In this document: one piece after another, positions 1 through 8,034 of the stretch
How the letters are laid out: each line of letters begins with the position of its first letter
Numbering within the stretch: the first letter of the stretch is position 1
Origin: Aquimarina sp.
Lineage (GTDB): Bacteria > Bacteroidota > Bacteroidia > Flavobacteriales > Flavobacteriaceae
Length of the DNA: 20,211 nucleotides
Reading direction: 5' to 3'
NCBI GenBank assembly: GCA_002697475.1
Contig: NZVW01000043.1
Location: 1 to 20,211, forward strand
Translations under genes and position numbers: made by a program
The notes under the pieces: generated by a model
What the model was told of the DNA's origin: nothing
The model's input: only the letters and a program-made list of their open reading frames with translations
The model's database searches: none

Positions 1-105
1 ATAATCGGTTTTAAATTCTGCGTTTCGTGTCGAATTTCGAGTGGAAATCGTTTTTTGATAGTAGATGGACAATGGGTACTCGTGGTTTTTGCGATTTTTG
101 ATTAA

Positions 106-264
106 AATTATCGAAAAAATAAGTATATTGCTTGTAACAACACTACTTCCCATCAATATGCAATAATTTTCCTTTACACAGGAAAAGAAATGCCAGATCA
201 TAACCTGATCGAAAATAAAATAAAAAAGCTTTTATCCAGTTTTATGGAAAGAGAGCTAAATTAA
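106..264 (+). CDS. rnpA: RNase P protein component, 3' end only (frame lost upstream)
   Basis: The open frame gives 52 residues ending in TAA. They contain NYRKNKYI, a stretch reading AIIFLYTGKEMPDHNL, and a basic helical tail, which resembles the last third of RnpA (the R-x-x-Y-R-x-N-K helix followed by the final strand and helix). RnpA is the protein subunit that helps RNase P cut 5' leaders from pre-tRNA. It sits 24 bases before an S41 protease gene, an arrangement I know from flavobacteria. Upstream of 106 this frame has a stop at 103-105, and no single frame carries the expected RNR core. Adding one A in the A-run at 104-107 would join frame 2 (RFLIK) to this tail, and fragments such as KFCVS appear in frame 1, so 1-105 looks like rnpA with several frame errors. 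A consensus error at a contig end is more likely than a true pseudogene, because rnpA is essential. The identification is from memory of the family. Confidence 0.55.
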   Translation, partial: NYRKNKYIACNNTTSHQYAIIFLYTGKEMPDHNLIENKIKKLLSSFMERELN

Positions 265-288
265 TAGCAATTTTAAAGATAGTTATAG

Positions 289-1920
289 ATGAAAAATCTT
301 AAAAAAACAGTTCTTTTTACAACAGCTGTACTTATTATTTTTATCAGTACCGTAAGTTTTAAATCGGACTTTTTTGAAATAGCAAAGCAAATAGAAATAT
401 TTACAACCATGTTTAAGGAATTAAACATGAACTACGTAGATGAAACCAATCCCGCTGAGCTTATGGATACAGCTATCACAGCAATGTTAGATGATCTGGA
501 TCCATATACAAAATTTTGGAATGAACAAGACGTTGAAGCTTCGAAAATCAGAAATTCAGGAGAGTATACCGGTATTGGAGCCTCAGTAAAAACTACAAAG
601 GACAAGATCGTAATCATAGAGCCTTACAAGAACTATCCTGCAGACAAAGCAGGTCTAAAAGCAGGAGATGAAATTATTCAGATAGGTGATATAAAAGTTT
701 CTGAATTTAGTGAAGATGCCGGAGAGCTTTTAAAAGGATCCACTGGATCCACTGTGGACATTAAATATGTAAGACAAGGAGAAATTAAAGAAACAGTATT
801 AACAAGAGATGAAATTGAAGTTGATGCCGTTCCTTTTTATACTTTGTTAGAGGATAATACAGCCTATATTGTACTTTCAAGATTCAACGAAAAAGCTTCA
901 AAAGAAACCGTTTCTGCACTTAAAGAATTGAAAGCGAAGGGAGCTGATAAAGTGATTCTAGATCTAAGAGGTAACCCAGGAGGATTGCTTAGTGAGGCTA
1001 TAAATGTCACCAATATATTTGTGCCAAAGGGCGAGCTTATTACAACTACAAAATCTGTAGTCAAGAAATATAATAAAGAATATTTTACACAAAAAAGCCC
1101 TATCGATACTGAAATACCTCTGGTTGTTTTAGTCAATGGAAGAAGTGCTTCAGCTAGTGAAATTGTAGCAGGGAGTATTCAGGATCTTGATAGAGGGGTT
1201 GTCATTGGTGCCAGAAGCTTTGGTAAAGGCCTTGTTCAGCGTCCTAAAAAACTTACTTATGGTACCCAAATAAAAATTACAATATCAAGATATTATACAC
1301 CGAGCGGAAGGTGTATTCAGGCATTGGACTATTGGAATAGAGACAAGAACAACAATGCTATAAAAATTAATGAAAAGGATTTCAAGGCATTTAAAACAAA
1401 GAACGGTAGAACTGTTTATGATGGAGGAGGAATACAACCAGATATTGAATTAGAGAGCTCTAAATACAGTGATATCACTACAGCTTTATTACAATCTGAT
1501 GCTATCTTTGACTATGGAACCAAGTATTATTATTCCAATCAATTAAAGGATATTGCAGATTTTAGTTTTGGGGCTAAGGACTTCGATAGCTTTAAACAGT
1601 TTTTAAACTCTTCCAACTTTGATTATGAAACTGAAGCAGAGAAAAGCTTAAAAGAGTCTTTAAAAATAGCCAAAAAAGAATCTATGGGGTCAGATATCAT
1701 TGCCGGATATGAAAAGCTCTTAAATGACATTAAAAACAGTAAAAAAGTAGCATTAGATAATTATAAGCAAGAAATCATTCCTCTGCTTAAAGACGAAATT
1801 ATAAAAAGATACTTTTATCGTGAAGGGCTCTATGACTATTACGTTAAAAATAATGCTGAAATATTAAAAAGTAAAGAAGTTCTTAATAATACTAAAACTT
1901 ATAATGAAATTCTTAAATAG
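289..1920 (+). CDS. S41 family C-terminal processing peptidase (CtpA/Prc type)
   Basis: Envelope serine protease of 543 residues. It begins with an uncleaved-looking signal anchor (residues about 6-24), then a helical region with the DDLDPYT motif (68-74), a PDZ domain (about 93-165, with GIGASV and KAGLKAGDEI) that binds substrate C-termini, and the S41 catalytic domain. The catalytic dyad is readable: Ser288 in NGRSASASEI and Lys313 in SFGKGLVQ, 25 residues apart as in Escherichia coli Prc and Bacillus CtpB. DLRGNPGG (225-232) is the conserved loop before the active site. The roughly 150-residue helical C-terminal region is usual for the Bacteroidota members. It starts 24 bases after the rnpA stop, probably in the same transcript, and ends at an intrinsic terminator. 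The physiological substrate is unknown. The family assignment is secure. Confidence 0.95.
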   Translation: MKNLKKTVLFTTAVLIIFISTVSFKSDFFEIAKQIEIFTTMFKELNMNYVDETNPAELMDTAITAMLDDLDPYTKFWNEQDVEASKIRNSGEYTGIGASVKTTKDKIVIIEPYKNYPADKAGLKAGDEIIQIGDIKVSEFSEDAGELLKGSTGSTVDIKYVRQGEIKETVLTRDEIEVDAVPFYTLLEDNTAYIVLSRFNEKASKETVSALKELKAKGADKVILDLRGNPGGLLSEAINVTNIFVPKGELITTTKSVVKKYNKEYFTQKSPIDTEIPLVVLVNGRSASASEIVAGSIQDLDRGVVIGARSFGKGLVQRPKKLTYGTQIKITISRYYTPSGRCIQALDYWNRDKNNNAIKINEKDFKAFKTKNGRTVYDGGGIQPDIELESSKYSDITTALLQSDAIFDYGTKYYYSNQLKDIADFSFGAKDFDSFKQFLNSSNFDYETEAEKSLKESLKIAKKESMGSDIIAGYEKLLNDIKNSKKVALDNYKQEIIPLLKDEIIKRYFYREGLYDYYVKNNAEILKSKEVLNNTKTYNEILK

Positions 1921-1955
1921 TTATTTAAGAGACATAATAAGTTTAAAACTATATG

Positions 1956-1981
1956 AAAACCGGCGAATGCCGGTTTTTTTT
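1956..1981 (+). terminator. Intrinsic terminator after the S41 protease gene
   Basis: A 9-bp stem (1956-1964 with 1969-1977, core ACCGGC/GCCGGT) closes a GAAT loop and is followed by a T-run to 1981. It lies between convergent genes and overlaps the stop codon of the minus-strand elaA-type gene by two bases. The A-run on the other side is short, so it should work best for the plus strand. Confidence 0.88.
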
Positions 1982-2429
1982 ATGTCCTGATCATACCAAT
2001 ATGTGGTATGCCGTCTTCGAGATACTCTTCCCCTACTCTTTTAAAATTATGAGAATTATAAAACTTCTCTAGATAACATTGTGCAGAAATCTTAATAGAT
2101 TTTGTTTTAAAATGGGTATGAACTGCCTCTACACTTTCCTTCATTAAATGATGCCCATATCCATATTTACGTTCGCTACTCTTAACCACTACTCTACCTA
2201 TACTTGCATAATCCTTAAAATAGTCATTAACACCAAAAATTCTTGTATAAGCTACTATAACATCATTCTTAACTCCCAGAACATGTAATGCTTTTTGGTC
2301 TTTGTTATCAACGTCTTGATATACACAATCTTGCTCTACCACAAAGACTTCTGCTCTTAGCCTTAAAACTTCATAGAGTTCATCAATCGTTAAATCATTG
2401 AATTTTTTTACTTTAAAACTAATCTCCAT
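1980..2429 (-). CDS. GNAT family N-acetyltransferase, ElaA type
   Basis: A 149-residue protein matching the ElaA branch of the GNAT superfamily: the N-terminal LYEVLRLRAEVFVVEQDCVYQDVD block (LR..VFVVEQ.C.Y.D.D) is diagnostic. The acetyl-CoA pyrophosphate loop is R87-K-Y-G90-Y-G92, preceded by the beta-4 strand IGRVVV, and the C-terminal motif EEYLEDGIPHIGM is also typical. The acceptor substrate of ElaA proteins is not established. The gene starts two bases after the stop of the cation exporter, so it is the last gene of the rpiB-CDF-elaA unit and is probably translationally coupled. Confidence 0.9.
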   Translation of the reverse strand: MEISFKVKKFNDLTIDELYEVLRLRAEVFVVEQDCVYQDVDNKDQKALHVLGVKNDVIVAYTRIFGVNDYFKDYASIGRVVVKSSERKYGYGHHLMKESVEAVHTHFKTKSIKISAQCYLEKFYNSHNFKRVGEEYLEDGIPHIGMIRT

Positions 2430-2431
2430 TG

Positions 2432-3343
2432 CTAATCCTGAACTATAATGTTTTTATCATCTTTCTTATCGTACTCTGGCTGAAGTGTTACATGATTTAT
2501 TTCATACTCCTGGTGTAAAAGCTTTTCTATTTTGATTAAAATTAAACCAAACTCCGAAACAGTAATGTCTTTATTAAAATCTATATGTGCTTCCAGGTGT
2601 GTTTCTGTTTCATTGAGTTGCCAAACATGAATATGATGAATACTATTAACTTCTGGCATTTTATTAATCCTTTCTGCTAGTTCGTCAATAGCTACATTAT
2701 CCGGTGTAAAAAGCATAAGCATTTTAAACGAGCTTTTTAATAAATCATATCCCACATAAATAAGATAAATAGCAATAGCAAGGGTTAATATACTATCAAT
2801 GATATAAATCTGATAATACTTCATTAATAATCCCCCTATGAGTACCGCTACTGAAGCCATCATATCAGTTATTAAGTGCAGATATGCAGACTTCATATTC
2901 ATATTATGGTTTTTCTCCTTTCTTAAAAGAAGAACGCTAAAACCATTGCCTAAAATCGCTACTGAAGATAGAATAATAACTAATAAACTTTCTATTTTCT
3001 GAGGGTTTTGAAAACGTTCTACTACTTCAAAAATTAAAAGAATAGCTACAATTACAAGGGTTGCTGAATTAATGAAAGCCGCCATTATTTCTGCCCTCTT
3101 AAAACCAAATGTTTTATTGATTGAAGCCTTCCTTCTAGCAATTCTATTAGCAAAATAACTAACTACTAATGAAATAACATCACTAAAGTTATGCAGTGCA
3201 TCTGATAATAAGGAAAGACTTCCTGAGAGTAATCCACCAATAACCTGTGATACAGTAATAAGAATATTAAGAACAATAGATAACAACAAATTTTTGCCAC
3301 TAACTATACTATGAGAATGGTTATGGTTATGGGATCCTGACAT
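2432..3343 (-). CDS. Cation diffusion facilitator family transporter (Zn/Co/Cd efflux)
   Basis: A 303-residue inner-membrane antiporter of the CDF family, CzcD/ZitB-like, which exports divalent metals in exchange for protons. A His-rich N-terminus (HNHNHSH, residues 5-11) may bind metal. Six hydrophobic segments follow. The metal-site residues of transmembrane helices 2 and 5 are visible as H51-N-F-S-D55 and H156-L-I-T-D160. The cytosolic C-terminal domain (about 215-295) contains HHIHVWQLNETETHLEAHI, the dimerisation/metal-sensing fold of the family. H-x-x-x-D in both helices favours zinc as the main substrate. It lies three bases downstream of rpiB and two bases upstream of the elaA-type gene. 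Confidence 0.93.
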   Translation of the reverse strand: MSGSHNHNHSHSIVSGKNLLLSIVLNILITVSQVIGGLLSGSLSLLSDALHNFSDVISLVVSYFANRIARRKASINKTFGFKRAEIMAAFINSATLVIVAILLIFEVVERFQNPQKIESLLVIILSSVAILGNGFSVLLLRKEKNHNMNMKSAYLHLITDMMASVAVLIGGLLMKYYQIYIIDSILTLAIAIYLIYVGYDLLKSSFKMLMLFTPDNVAIDELAERINKMPEVNSIHHIHVWQLNETETHLEAHIDFNKDITVSEFGLILIKIEKLLHQEYEINHVTLQPEYDKKDDKNIIVQD

Positions 3344-3346
3344 ATA

Positions 3347-3781
3347 TTATTTACACATCGGAATTTTATCAACCCGTTGTAAATGTCTGCCCCCCTCAAA
3401 GTTTGTATTTAAAAAAGTTTTAACCATATCTAATGCCTGGTGCTCCGAGGTAAACCTTGCAGGTATACATAAAATATTAGCATCATTATGCTGACGTGTT
3501 AGCTCAGTTAATTCCTTAGTCCAGCACAATCCAGCCCTAACATTTTTATATTTATTAGCAGTCATAGCTACGCCATTTCCACTACCACAGATCAAAATTC
3601 CATATTCAACTCTATCCTTGTCAACATCATCAGCAACGGGATGTACAAAATCCGGATAATCCACACTGTCAGAACTATCAGTCCCATAATTAGTTACCTC
3701 AAATCCCTGATCTTCTAGATATTTCAAAATACTAAACTTATAAAACGTACCCGCGTGATCGTTACCTATTGCTATTTTCAT
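3347..3781 (-). CDS. rpiB: Ribose-5-phosphate isomerase B
   Basis: A 144-residue RpiB/LacA family sugar-phosphate isomerase that interconverts ribose 5-phosphate and ribulose 5-phosphate in the pentose phosphate pathway. The N-terminal GNDHAG (6-11) phosphate-binding motif is present. The active-site base is Cys65 in ICGSGNGVAM and the ring-opening histidine is His99 in RQHNDAN, matching Cys66 and His99 of the Escherichia coli enzyme. The length is normal. It is the first gene of a three-gene minus-strand operon, and its promoter (-7 TATCTTTG) lies only 19 bases before the ATG, so the leader must be very short. Upstream is the proposed origin region. Confidence 0.95.
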   Translation of the reverse strand: MKIAIGNDHAGTFYKFSILKYLEDQGFEVTNYGTDSSDSVDYPDFVHPVADDVDKDRVEYGILICGSGNGVAMTANKYKNVRAGLCWTKELTELTRQHNDANILCIPARFTSEHQALDMVKTFLNTNFEGGRHLQRVDKIPMCK

Positions 3782-3799
3782 GATTATATTTCTTTGTCA

Positions 3800-3833
3800 C
3801 AAAGATAACTGATAATTAAAATCCTGAAAACAA
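3800..3833 (-). promoter_or_regulatory. Bacteroidota-type promoter for rpiB operon
   Basis: On the minus strand TATCTTTG (3800-3807) is a perfect TAnnTTTG -7 element, with a TTG at 3831-3833 as a possible -33 element. The 23-base gap is at the long end of the known range. The expected start of transcription is about a dozen bases before the rpiB ATG. The -7 box overlaps a small palindrome, CTTTGTcACAAAG (3792-3804). Confidence 0.65.
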
Positions 3834-3839
3834 TCTTCC

Positions 3840-4300
3840 AAGTAAGATTTATGTGGTGTTAATAAAGTATGATTCTTTGTTAATAGTATGTGTTAATAAG
3901 TTGTTTCTAAATTACAGAAAGTATTTTTTGAGAATTAAATTAATATTCCAATATGTCCAATAGATTTTATTATCAAAATATTAGGTTAAGTTTTTTTAGT
4001 TATTTTTTTAAATATAAAATCTATGATATTAACTATGGTTTTACCTTAAAAAAATTAAAAAAAGAGTGCTGTTGATAAATATGAACAAGTGTTAATAAAC
4101 TTATAAAAAAATCAGTAGATCAGTTACTTAGATTTCTTATAAACTGTTGAAATCTGACTAACAAATTACACTAACTTAAAAAACAAATTTTTTACATAAA
4201 AGTTATACCGCTATTCACACTACACCATCATCACTATTAATTTTTTTAAAGAAAGAAAAAGAAAAAAGATTATTAAATATAATGTTAAGAACTAAAGAAA
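3840..4300. other. Candidate replication origin (oriC): repeat cluster with AT-rich core
   Basis: This lies in the only gene-free stretch over 300 bases (3782-4303), and I see no credible reading frame in it. It carries four copies of TGTTRATAA, all in the same orientation: 3857-3865, 3891-3899, 4070-4078 (the G form) and 4090-4098. A near copy, TGTTAATAG, is at 3878-3886. Read on the minus strand they are TTATYAACA, one or two mismatches from the DnaA box TTATCCACA. The repeats form two clusters flanking a very AT-rich core (about 3930-4060) that could be an unwinding element. The parS site at 19343 and an apparent strand-bias change support an origin. The alternative is a plain AT-rich spacer with regulatory repeats. 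The call is inference from the pattern; the repeats themselves are seen directly. Confidence 0.5.
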
Positions 4301-4303
4301 ATA

Positions 4304-4543
4304 CTAAACTATGTTTAAATGAGAATTGTAATTTAGATCTTCTATTATTTTTAAAACTTTGTGTTTGTCTAAAGGATGTACTTTAAGGTGTATACCTCCT
4401 AGAGCATTTGAATAAAATGGGAAAACCTGAATCATTGTTTCATTTTCAAAGAAGTATTGTATGCATTGTTGATCCATTAGTAATCTTAATACTGCATATT
4501 CATGAGGATAGGTAAAGACAGCTACTGAAACAAAATTATGCAT
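4304..4543 (-). CDS. DUF2007 domain protein (putative signal-transducing protein family)
   Basis: A 79-residue soluble protein spanning a single DUF2007 domain. Family features are the N-terminal strand VAVFTYPHEYAVLRLLMDQQ (change in position or copy of a paralogous ferredoxin-like fold), the ENET turn, and the highly conserved FPFYSNALGGIHLKVHP stretch at residues 41-57. The biochemical role of the family is unknown; it has been named 'putative signal transducing' because of similarity to PII-like folds. It is probably downstream of the small membrane-protein gene at 4611-4793 but separated from it by 67 bases. No promoter of the TAnnTTTG kind is evident directly before it. Confidence 0.85.
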   Translation of the reverse strand: MHNFVSVAVFTYPHEYAVLRLLMDQQCIQYFFENETMIQVFPFYSNALGGIHLKVHPLDKHKVLKIIEDLNYNSHLNIV

Positions 4544-4610
4544 GAAAATGTAAGTATAGAAATAAAAATAATTTAAGATGCTACAATAATTAAATATAGT
4601 AAATTAATAC

Positions 4611-4793
4611 TTATTGACTTAAATCTGAAACTTCAATGTTATTTTCTGAAAATGAATTGTACTCTACAGAACCGTCAGTATTGTTTTTATTATCGAGATT
4701 AGTTCCTATATATAATGAAAATGAGTAGACACCAATCAGAACGATTAGGAGGAAAAGAAGGATAATCTTATATATTTTTTTTAGATTCTTCAT
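4611..4793 (-). CDS. Small membrane protein of unknown function (60 aa)
   Basis: I do not recognise this gene. It encodes 60 residues: a basic N-terminus (MKNLKKIYK), one hydrophobic segment at about residues 10-28 (IILLFLLIVLIGVYSFSLY), and a polar, Asn/Ser/Glu-rich tail. The positive-inside rule predicts the tail faces the periplasm. The basic start and hydrophobic stretch also fit an uncleaved signal anchor. The reading frame is intact with an ATG and a TAA, and lies in the intergenic space between the DUF2007 gene and the divergent rnr. Whether it is translated cannot be told from sequence alone, but the charge and hydrophobicity pattern is not what random AT-rich DNA usually gives. Confidence 0.6.
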   Translation of the reverse strand: MKNLKKIYKIILLFLLIVLIGVYSFSLYIGTNLDNKNNTDGSVEYNSFSENNIEVSDLSQ

Positions 4794-4978
4794 TCGTGGT
4801 TATTACTGCGTCTAAAACAGAAACATATAACTTAAAATTAAGAAATTTTTAAGAAAATAAAATGTTTTTTGAGAACTTTTTTATGGCTTAAAGTTTAATT
4901 AATAATTAAAGTGGCTTTATATTTAGTAAAGGTTGAAAGATAAACTGTACTTTTATCTACATAAATTACAAATACTTA

Positions 4979-7192
4979 ATGAATAAAAGAAGAAGAGGAA
5001 ATAATAAGAAAAAAAGTGTAAAAATTGCTAATCTAACTCAGGGTATTCTCAAAATACTAAAATCAGATGCTAACAAGACCTTTAACTATAAACAAATAGC
5101 TGCCAAATTTGGTGTTGACGATCCCAGCAGTAGAAATCAAATAATTAAAAAATTAGCTCAACTCGCTGCTAAAAAACAGATAGAAGAAGTTGAAAGAGGT
5201 AAGTTTAAAATAGTTTTAGGTGGTAATATATACACAGGAAAATTAGAAGTTACATCAAAGGGTTCTGGGTACGTTATCGTTGAAGAGCTCGAGGATGATA
5301 TCTATATACCGGCGAACAATTTAAATAAGGCATTGGATGGTGATGAGGTAGAAGTTTATATTTATAAACGTAAGCGAAGAGGAAAAAGTGAAGGGGAAAT
5401 ATCAAAAGTTATTACGCGCAAGAGAGATGAATTTGTAGGAGTAATTGAAATTCAAAAAAACTATGCCTTTGTCAATACTCAGGATGGTAAAATGTATACC
5501 GATATTTTTGTACCTAAGAATAAGATAGGTACAGCAGAAGATGGAGACAAAGTGTTGGTTAAGTTAGAGGACTGGCCGGATAAGGCGGACTCTCCTTTTG
5601 GAAAGATAGTTAAAGTACTTGGTAAACCCGGAGAGCATGATACAGAAATCCATGCTATTTTGGCTCAATATGGTCTACCGTATGAATTTCCGGAAGAAGT
5701 GGAAGAATTTGCTAATCAATTAGATACCTCGATAAAGGAGGAAGAAATAAAAAAGAGAAGAGATCTTAGAGAAACTTTGACTTTTACCATTGACCCTAAG
5801 GATGCAAAGGATTTTGACGATGCTCTGTCATTTAAAGTGTTGGAAAATGGTAATTATGAAGTTGGAATTCATATTGCAGATGTATCGCATTATGTAAAAC
5901 CGGGTACACCATTGGATGATGAAGCATATGAAAGAGCCACCTCAGTTTATCTGGTAGATAGGGTAGTGCCTATGTTACCTGAGATACTTTCAAATAATGC
6001 TTGTTCATTAAGACCTCACGAAGAAAAATATACGTTTTCGGCTATTTTTGAATTAGATAATAAAGCTAATGTAAAAAATCAATGGTTTGGAAGAACAGTA
6101 ACGTATTCTGATGCCAGATTTGCATATGAAGAAGCTCAGCATATTATTGAAACTTCAAATAATAATATTCCAGCAGAAATATCATTAACAGGTAAAGAAT
6201 ATGAAGCAGATCCTGGTGTTGCTGAGGCCATCTTAAAGCTTGATGAATTGGCTAAGATTATGCGAGCTAATAGAATGCGTCACGGAGCTATTTCCTTCGA
6301 TAAAGTAGAGGTAAAATTTAATCTAAATGAAAACAATGAGCCAGTAGGAGTGTTTTTTAAGACTTCTAAGGACGCAAACAAACTTATTGAGGAGTTTATG
6401 TTACTGGCCAATAAAAAGGTAGCAGAATATGTAGGAAATCCTTCAACCGGGTTGAAAGAAAAGAAAACTTTTATCTATCGTATCCACGATGAACCAGATG
6501 ATGAAAAGCTTGCTTCTTTGCAAAACGTTATCAAGAGATTTGGTTATAAATTAAATTTAAAGGATAGGAAATCTACTACGCAATCCTTAAATACGTTATT
6601 GAAAGACGTTCAGGGAAAAAAGGAACAGAATCTTGTAGATACTTTAGCTATAAGAAGTATGAGCAAGGCTGAATATAGTACGCATAATATTGGGCATTAT
6701 GGTCTAGCTTTTGACTATTATTCGCATTTTACATCACCTATACGTAGATATCCTGATGTAATGGTGCATAGATTACTGCAGCATTATCTTGATAAAGGTA
6801 AATCAGCCTCTGAAGAAGAATATGAGGAAAAATGCAAACATAGCAGTGATATGGAGAATCTTGCTGCGAATGCAGAAAGAGATTCTATCAAGTACATGCA
6901 GATAAAATTTATGAAGGATCATCAGGACGAAGAGTTTCTGGGAGTAATATCTGGTGTAACTGAATGGGGAATTTATGTAGAGATTATCAGTAATAAATGC
7001 GAGGGAATGATTAGATTAAGAGATATGACTGATGATCACTATGTATTTGATCAGGATGAATATGCCGTAATCGGACAGAGAAGTAAAAAAGTATATCAAT
7101 TAGGTGATGAGGTATACGTCAAAGTAAAGAATGCTGATCTTATCAAAAGACATCTGGATTTTGTCCTTATCGGAGCTAAGGATGATATGTGA
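4979..7192 (+). CDS. rnr: Ribonuclease R (3'-5' exoribonuclease)
   Basis: A 737-residue RNB-family exoribonuclease that degrades structured RNA processively from the 3' end; it takes part in mRNA turnover and rRNA/tmRNA quality control. Order of domains: a basic N-terminus (KRRRGNNKKK), a winged-helix region (about 18-78), two cold-shock/OB domains (about 82-215), the RNB catalytic domain (about 255-590), and a C-terminal S1 domain (about 650-732, EFLGVISGVTEWGIYVEI). The Mg-binding acidic cluster is D272-x5-D278-F-D280-D281, the same numbering as the well-studied D280 of Escherichia coli RNase R. HYGLAFDYYSHFTSPIRRYPD is the conserved RNB signature. It lacks the long Lys-rich tail of the enterobacterial enzyme. 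It is transcribed away from the minus-strand genes at 4304-4793; I see no clear TAnnTTTG box in the 185-base gap. Confidence 0.97.
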   Translation: MNKRRRGNNKKKSVKIANLTQGILKILKSDANKTFNYKQIAAKFGVDDPSSRNQIIKKLAQLAAKKQIEEVERGKFKIVLGGNIYTGKLEVTSKGSGYVIVEELEDDIYIPANNLNKALDGDEVEVYIYKRKRRGKSEGEISKVITRKRDEFVGVIEIQKNYAFVNTQDGKMYTDIFVPKNKIGTAEDGDKVLVKLEDWPDKADSPFGKIVKVLGKPGEHDTEIHAILAQYGLPYEFPEEVEEFANQLDTSIKEEEIKKRRDLRETLTFTIDPKDAKDFDDALSFKVLENGNYEVGIHIADVSHYVKPGTPLDDEAYERATSVYLVDRVVPMLPEILSNNACSLRPHEEKYTFSAIFELDNKANVKNQWFGRTVTYSDARFAYEEAQHIIETSNNNIPAEISLTGKEYEADPGVAEAILKLDELAKIMRANRMRHGAISFDKVEVKFNLNENNEPVGVFFKTSKDANKLIEEFMLLANKKVAEYVGNPSTGLKEKKTFIYRIHDEPDDEKLASLQNVIKRFGYKLNLKDRKSTTQSLNTLLKDVQGKKEQNLVDTLAIRSMSKAEYSTHNIGHYGLAFDYYSHFTSPIRRYPDVMVHRLLQHYLDKGKSASEEEYEEKCKHSSDMENLAANAERDSIKYMQIKFMKDHQDEEFLGVISGVTEWGIYVEIISNKCEGMIRLRDMTDDHYVFDQDEYAVIGQRSKKVYQLGDEVYVKVKNADLIKRHLDFVLIGAKDDM

Positions 7193-7269
7193 TAATCAAA
7201 AGAAAGGCTAAAATTTAGTGGTTAACCAATAGAGTTAACTCTTAATTATTTTAAGTAAGTTGTATTTTC

Positions 7270-7277
7270 TAACTTTG
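7270..7277 (+). promoter_or_regulatory. Possible -7 promoter element for the LysE-type gene
   Basis: TAACTTTG fits TAnnTTTG exactly and lies 24 bases before the ATG at 7302. There is no TTG at the expected -33 distance (the nearest, 7260-7262, is only 7 bases upstream), so the call rests on the -7 box and its position. Confidence 0.45.
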
Positions 7278-7301
7278 TAAATATAGATATTAGATAAACT
7301 T

Positions 7302-7994
7302 ATGTTTCAAGACGCACAGGCAGCAATAGTATTAGGATTTTTTCTAGCTTTTCTAATAGGTCCTGTGTTTTTTGTTCTTTTAGAAACTGCTGCTATTAAA
7401 GGATTTAGAGCTGCATTGGCTGTAGATTTTGGAGTGATACTGGCAGATATAGTCTTTATTCTTATTGCTTATTTTAGTACCAATAAAATCCTTGAGAAGA
7501 TAAAAGACGATCCGGCATTATTTATTTTTGGAGGAATGCTTTTGACTGTATATGGCGTAATATCTTTCATACAGGAAAAGAAAAACTATAATAAATTAAG
7601 GGATACTTCCGTTGAGATCATCAATAAGCATAATTATTTTAAATTATTTGCTAAAGGTTTTATTCTCAATTTTATAAATATTGGTGTTTTAGGGTTTTGG
7701 GTAGGTGTTATCATTGTTATAGGACCACAGTTAGATATGAATACCAATAGAATTGTTACATTCTTTGTAATGGTTTTAGGTACTTATCTTGTGATTGATA
7801 TTCTTAAAATGTTATTGGCAAAAAGGTTAAAAAGAAAGCTAACACCAAAAAGAGTATATATTATAAAAAGATTGATAAGTATTATATTAATAATCTCTGG
7901 TGTATTTTTAATACTAAAAGGAGTAATACCTGACAATGTGGAGAAAAGATTGCAAAATGAGATTGAGAAAATAACTCCTTCTCAAAACTTTTAA
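7302..7994 (+). CDS. LysE/RhtB family translocator (amino-acid exporter-like)
   Basis: A 230-residue polytopic membrane protein with the LysE fold. The first helix ends in the family motif FFLAFLIGPVFFVLLETAAIKGFRAAL (GP.....I....G...G), followed by DFGVILADIVFILIAYF in helix 2. About six hydrophobic segments are seen, with a conserved mid-protein KGFILNFINIGVLGFWVGV (K..l.N..NP...l.W-like) segment. Family members export basic or neutral amino acids using the proton gradient; the actual substrate here cannot be read from sequence. It lies 109 bases after rnr, with its own likely -7 element, and ends seven bases before a bidirectional terminator. Confidence 0.88.
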   Translation: MFQDAQAAIVLGFFLAFLIGPVFFVLLETAAIKGFRAALAVDFGVILADIVFILIAYFSTNKILEKIKDDPALFIFGGMLLTVYGVISFIQEKKNYNKLRDTSVEIINKHNYFKLFAKGFILNFINIGVLGFWVGVIIVIGPQLDMNTNRIVTFFVMVLGTYLVIDILKMLLAKRLKRKLTPKRVYIIKRLISIILIISGVFLILKGVIPDNVEKRLQNEIEKITPSQNF

Positions 7995-8000
7995 GATATA

Positions 8001-8034
8001 AAAAAAGCTTATACAATATTGTATAAGCTTTTTT
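8001..8034. terminator. Bidirectional intrinsic terminator (perfect 34-base palindrome)
   Basis: The 17-base arms 8001-8017 and 8018-8034 are exact reverse complements: an A6 run, GCTTATACAAT, and its mirror ending in T6. Either strand gives a strong stem followed by T's, so it can end the LysE-type gene (plus) and tRNA-Cys (minus). On the minus strand the T-run side begins directly at the encoded CCA end of the tRNA (8034-8036). Confidence 0.9.

Noticed and set aside
3792..3804. Small palindrome CTTTGTcACAAAG upstream of rpiB as a possible repressor operator.
   Set aside because: Half of it is the TTTG of the -7 promoter element, and a similar sequence before gltX is not a full palindrome, so a separate operator is not supported.
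3782..4303. Reading the repeats in the gene-free block as a CRISPR array or transposon end.
   Set aside because: The repeats are only 9 bases, unevenly spaced and in two clusters; there are no spacers of constant length, no inverted terminal repeats and no transposase.
7220..7240. Two 8-base palindromes GGTTAACC (7220-7227) and AGTTAACT (7233-7240) after rnr, able to form a short hairpin.
   Set aside because: The stem is only about six AT-rich pairs with no T-run directly after it, so I did not call a terminator or operator. It may be chance in AT-rich DNA.
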